Of a DNA stretch of 64,000 bases, positions 62,798 to 64,000 are shown piece by piece. The notes under the pieces were generated by a model. The model saw only the letters and a list, made by a program, of their open reading frames with translations. It did not search any database and had not been told where the DNA came from. The DNA is from Klebsiella pneumoniae (GTDB lineage Bacteria > Verrucomicrobiota > Verrucomicrobiia > Limisphaerales > SXTU01): NCBI GenBank assembly GCA_943330855.2, contig CALQJI020000007.1:1-64000 (forward strand), given 5' to 3'. The number at the start of each line of letters is the position of its first letter. Within the stretch, counting starts at the first letter, position 1. Both the position numbers and the translations under genes were made by a program.

Positions 62798-64000
62798 TCA
62801 TTTGCCCATGATACGGCCGAGAAAGCCGCCCTTCGCGGGGGCAGCCTGCTGGATGATGATTTGCTTGCCGCCCAATGCGGTGAGCGTTTCGTTCAGGGCG
62901 GCGATGCCTTGCTGGAGCGTGGCCAACTGCGTGTTGGCCGTCTGCATGGCCTCCGAGGACGCGCGGGCCACGTCCTGCTGGACGCGGCTCATGCTGGATT
63001 CCACCGAGCGGGCGACGGTGGCTTGCGCGTCGGCTGCGGCGCGGTCGAGGCCCCCGAGTTGGCCGGTGACGGCGCGGATGCTTTCGCTGAGGGCGCTCAA
63101 CTGCTGGGCCACGGGACGCAGGTTGTCTTCGAGCGACTTGGTGGCGTCGCGCTGCATCTGGCGGGTCACCTCCAGCGAGTCCTTCTGCGCGGCGCTCTGC
63201 TGCTCACGGTTGGTGCGGTCGAGCTGGGACATCTGGCTGATGGCGTTCTTCATGGCTTCGCCCAAGGCAGCGAGCTGCTGGCCGGCGGGCCGCAGGGCTT
63301 CTTCCAAACCCCGCGCCGCGTCGCGCTGCAACTGGCTCGTGGCCTCGTGCATCGCGCGCTCGGCGGCGACCTGCTGGTCGCGGGCCTGCTTCTCCAGTCC
63401 GGCCATGTGACCAGCGGTGCCTTTGACGGCGTCGCCGAGCGAAGTCAGTTGCTGCACCGCCGGGCGGACGGTGTCTTCCAAAGACTTGGACAAGTCGCGC
63501 TGGAGCTTGGCGGTGGTGTCCATGAAGGAGGCTTGACCGGCGGCGAGTTGCTCGCGGGACTGCTTCTGCATCGCTGCGGCTTCGATGACGGCGTTCTTGG
63601 CGGTCTCGCCGATGCCGGCGAGCTGGGCGACGGCGGGCCGCATGACTTCTTCCATCGCCTTGGAGGATTGGGTTGCGGTGGTGCGGATGGATTCAGCGAG
63701 GCTGCGCGACGCATCCTCCTGCACGCGGGCGATGGATTCCTGCATTGCCCGCTGCATGGCGGCCTGCTGCTCGGCGGCGTTGCGTTCGAGCGCGGCGACG
63801 TGGCCGGCGGCGGTCTTCACGGAGTCGCCGAGCGAACCGAGCTGTTGGGCCGCGGGGCGAATGGCGTCTTCCAAGGCCTTGGCCAGGCTTTGCTGCAACT
63901 TCGCCGTGGTCTCGATGAAGGACTGCTGCCCGGCGGCGTGTTGCTCGCGCGACTGCTTTTGCAGTGAGGTCGCCTCGGCCACCGCGCTCTTGGCCGTCTC
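62798..64000 (-). CDS. Long repetitive coiled-coil protein, start beyond window edge
   Basis: At least 400 residues, open to the edge (the frame continues through ETAKSAVAEATSLQKQ at 64000). It consists almost entirely of Ala/Gln/Glu-rich helices. Sequence repeats with a period near 130 residues: ETAKSAVAEATSLQKQSREQ recurs as ETAKNAVIEAAAMQKQSREQ, and LEDAIRPAAQQLGSLGDSVK recurs as LEDTVRPAVQQLTSLGDAVK and again in part three more times. The C-terminus GFLGRIMGK is basic. It could be the tail of a MotA/ExbB-like channel, since two ExbD-like genes follow it; the N-terminus is not visible. Apolipoprotein- or chemoreceptor-like helices are alternatives. Confidence 0.7.
   Translation of the reverse strand, partial: ETAKSAVAEATSLQKQSREQHAAGQQSFIETTAKLQQSLAKALEDAIRPAAQQLGSLGDSVKTAAGHVAALERNAAEQQAAMQRAMQESIARVQEDASRSLAESIRTTATQSSKAMEEVMRPAVAQLAGIGETAKNAVIEAAAMQKQSREQLAAGQASFMDTTAKLQRDLSKSLEDTVRPAVQQLTSLGDAVKGTAGHMAGLEKQARDQQVAAERAMHEATSQLQRDAARGLEEALRPAGQQLAALGEAMKNAISQMSQLDRTNREQQSAAQKDSLEVTRQMQRDATKSLEDNLRPVAQQLSALSESIRAVTGQLGGLDRAAADAQATVARSVESSMSRVQQDVARASSEAMQTANTQLATLQQGIAALNETLTALGGKQIIIQQAAPAKGGFLGRIMGK

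Noticed and set aside
60699-64000. Naming the last operon a Zorya defence system
   Set aside because: No MotA-like domain is visible in the window, the partner lacks an OmpA-like domain, and zorC/zorD/zorE-like genes are absent. Only a loose architectural similarity remains.

Overview
This window is GC-rich (roughly 60-65 percent by eye), gene-dense DNA that most resembles a Verrucomicrobiota chromosome of the Pedosphaera/Limisphaera kind. The indicators are three DUF1501 proteins, large secreted heme-binding proteins, a sulfatase, a CehA/McbA metallohydrolase, a TIGR03790 protein, a secreted protein with a PEP-CTERM-era style C-terminal module typical of this phylum, the long form of IspG, and above all a UBact (Pup-like) proteasome-tagging locus. 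The taxonomic placement is inference from gene content; there is no rRNA here. Few genes have a recognisable Shine-Dalgarno sequence.

Layout, left to right. 1-2500: the edge of a possible transposase, tRNA-Ala(CGC), tRNA-Ser(GGA), a truncated type I restriction specificity (HsdS) gene and a second HsdS scrap that flank an old-yellow-enzyme gene. 2.7-10.2 kb: recN, a metallo-beta-lactamase-fold hydrolase, a TIGR03790 protein and a feoA-feoA-feoB iron(II) uptake operon whose feoB carries an in-frame palindromic repeat. 10.2-14.7 kb: nitrogen assimilation, with PII (glnB/glnK), amtB and a type II glnA; both transcription units have a sigma-54-type -24/-12 promoter and strong terminators. 15-20.6 kb: a xylose-isomerase family enzyme, a rhomboid protease and two secreted proteins. 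20.8-25.8 kb: a four-gene Gld-type ABC transporter operon. 26-29 kb: two DUF1501 proteins.

29.1-35.9 kb: a peroxiredoxin facing a minus-strand operon ARC/Mpa ATPase - DEDDy exonuclease with zinc ribbons - Dop - UBact - proteasome beta. No PafA ligase and no proteasome alpha subunit are present in the window. The exonuclease gene is visibly AT-richer than its neighbours. 36-43.3 kb: fabI, an MFS transporter, a DUF2064 protein, a Gfo/Idh/MocA dehydrogenase, a TIM-barrel isomerase and a PhoD-like phosphatase. 43.5-49.7 kb: a DUF1501 protein with a DUF1592/DUF1588-type heme protein, and a five-heme cytochrome. 50-55.6 kb: beta-carbonic anhydrase, a ROK/BadF-like protein, rsgA, yajQ, a sulfatase. 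55.6-60.6 kb: a duplicated scrap of ispG with a small gene next to it, ispG, rseP and an iron-containing alcohol dehydrogenase. 60.7-64.0 kb: three genes for a membrane system with two ExbD/MotB-like single-pass proteins and a long repetitive coiled-coil protein cut by the window edge.

The second theme is a dense load of intergenic palindromic repeats. At least one family (ends GGAGCGCGGACGCC) has five copies, often placed right at stop codons, and two other repeat types have entered the coding frames of feoB and ispG without breaking them.
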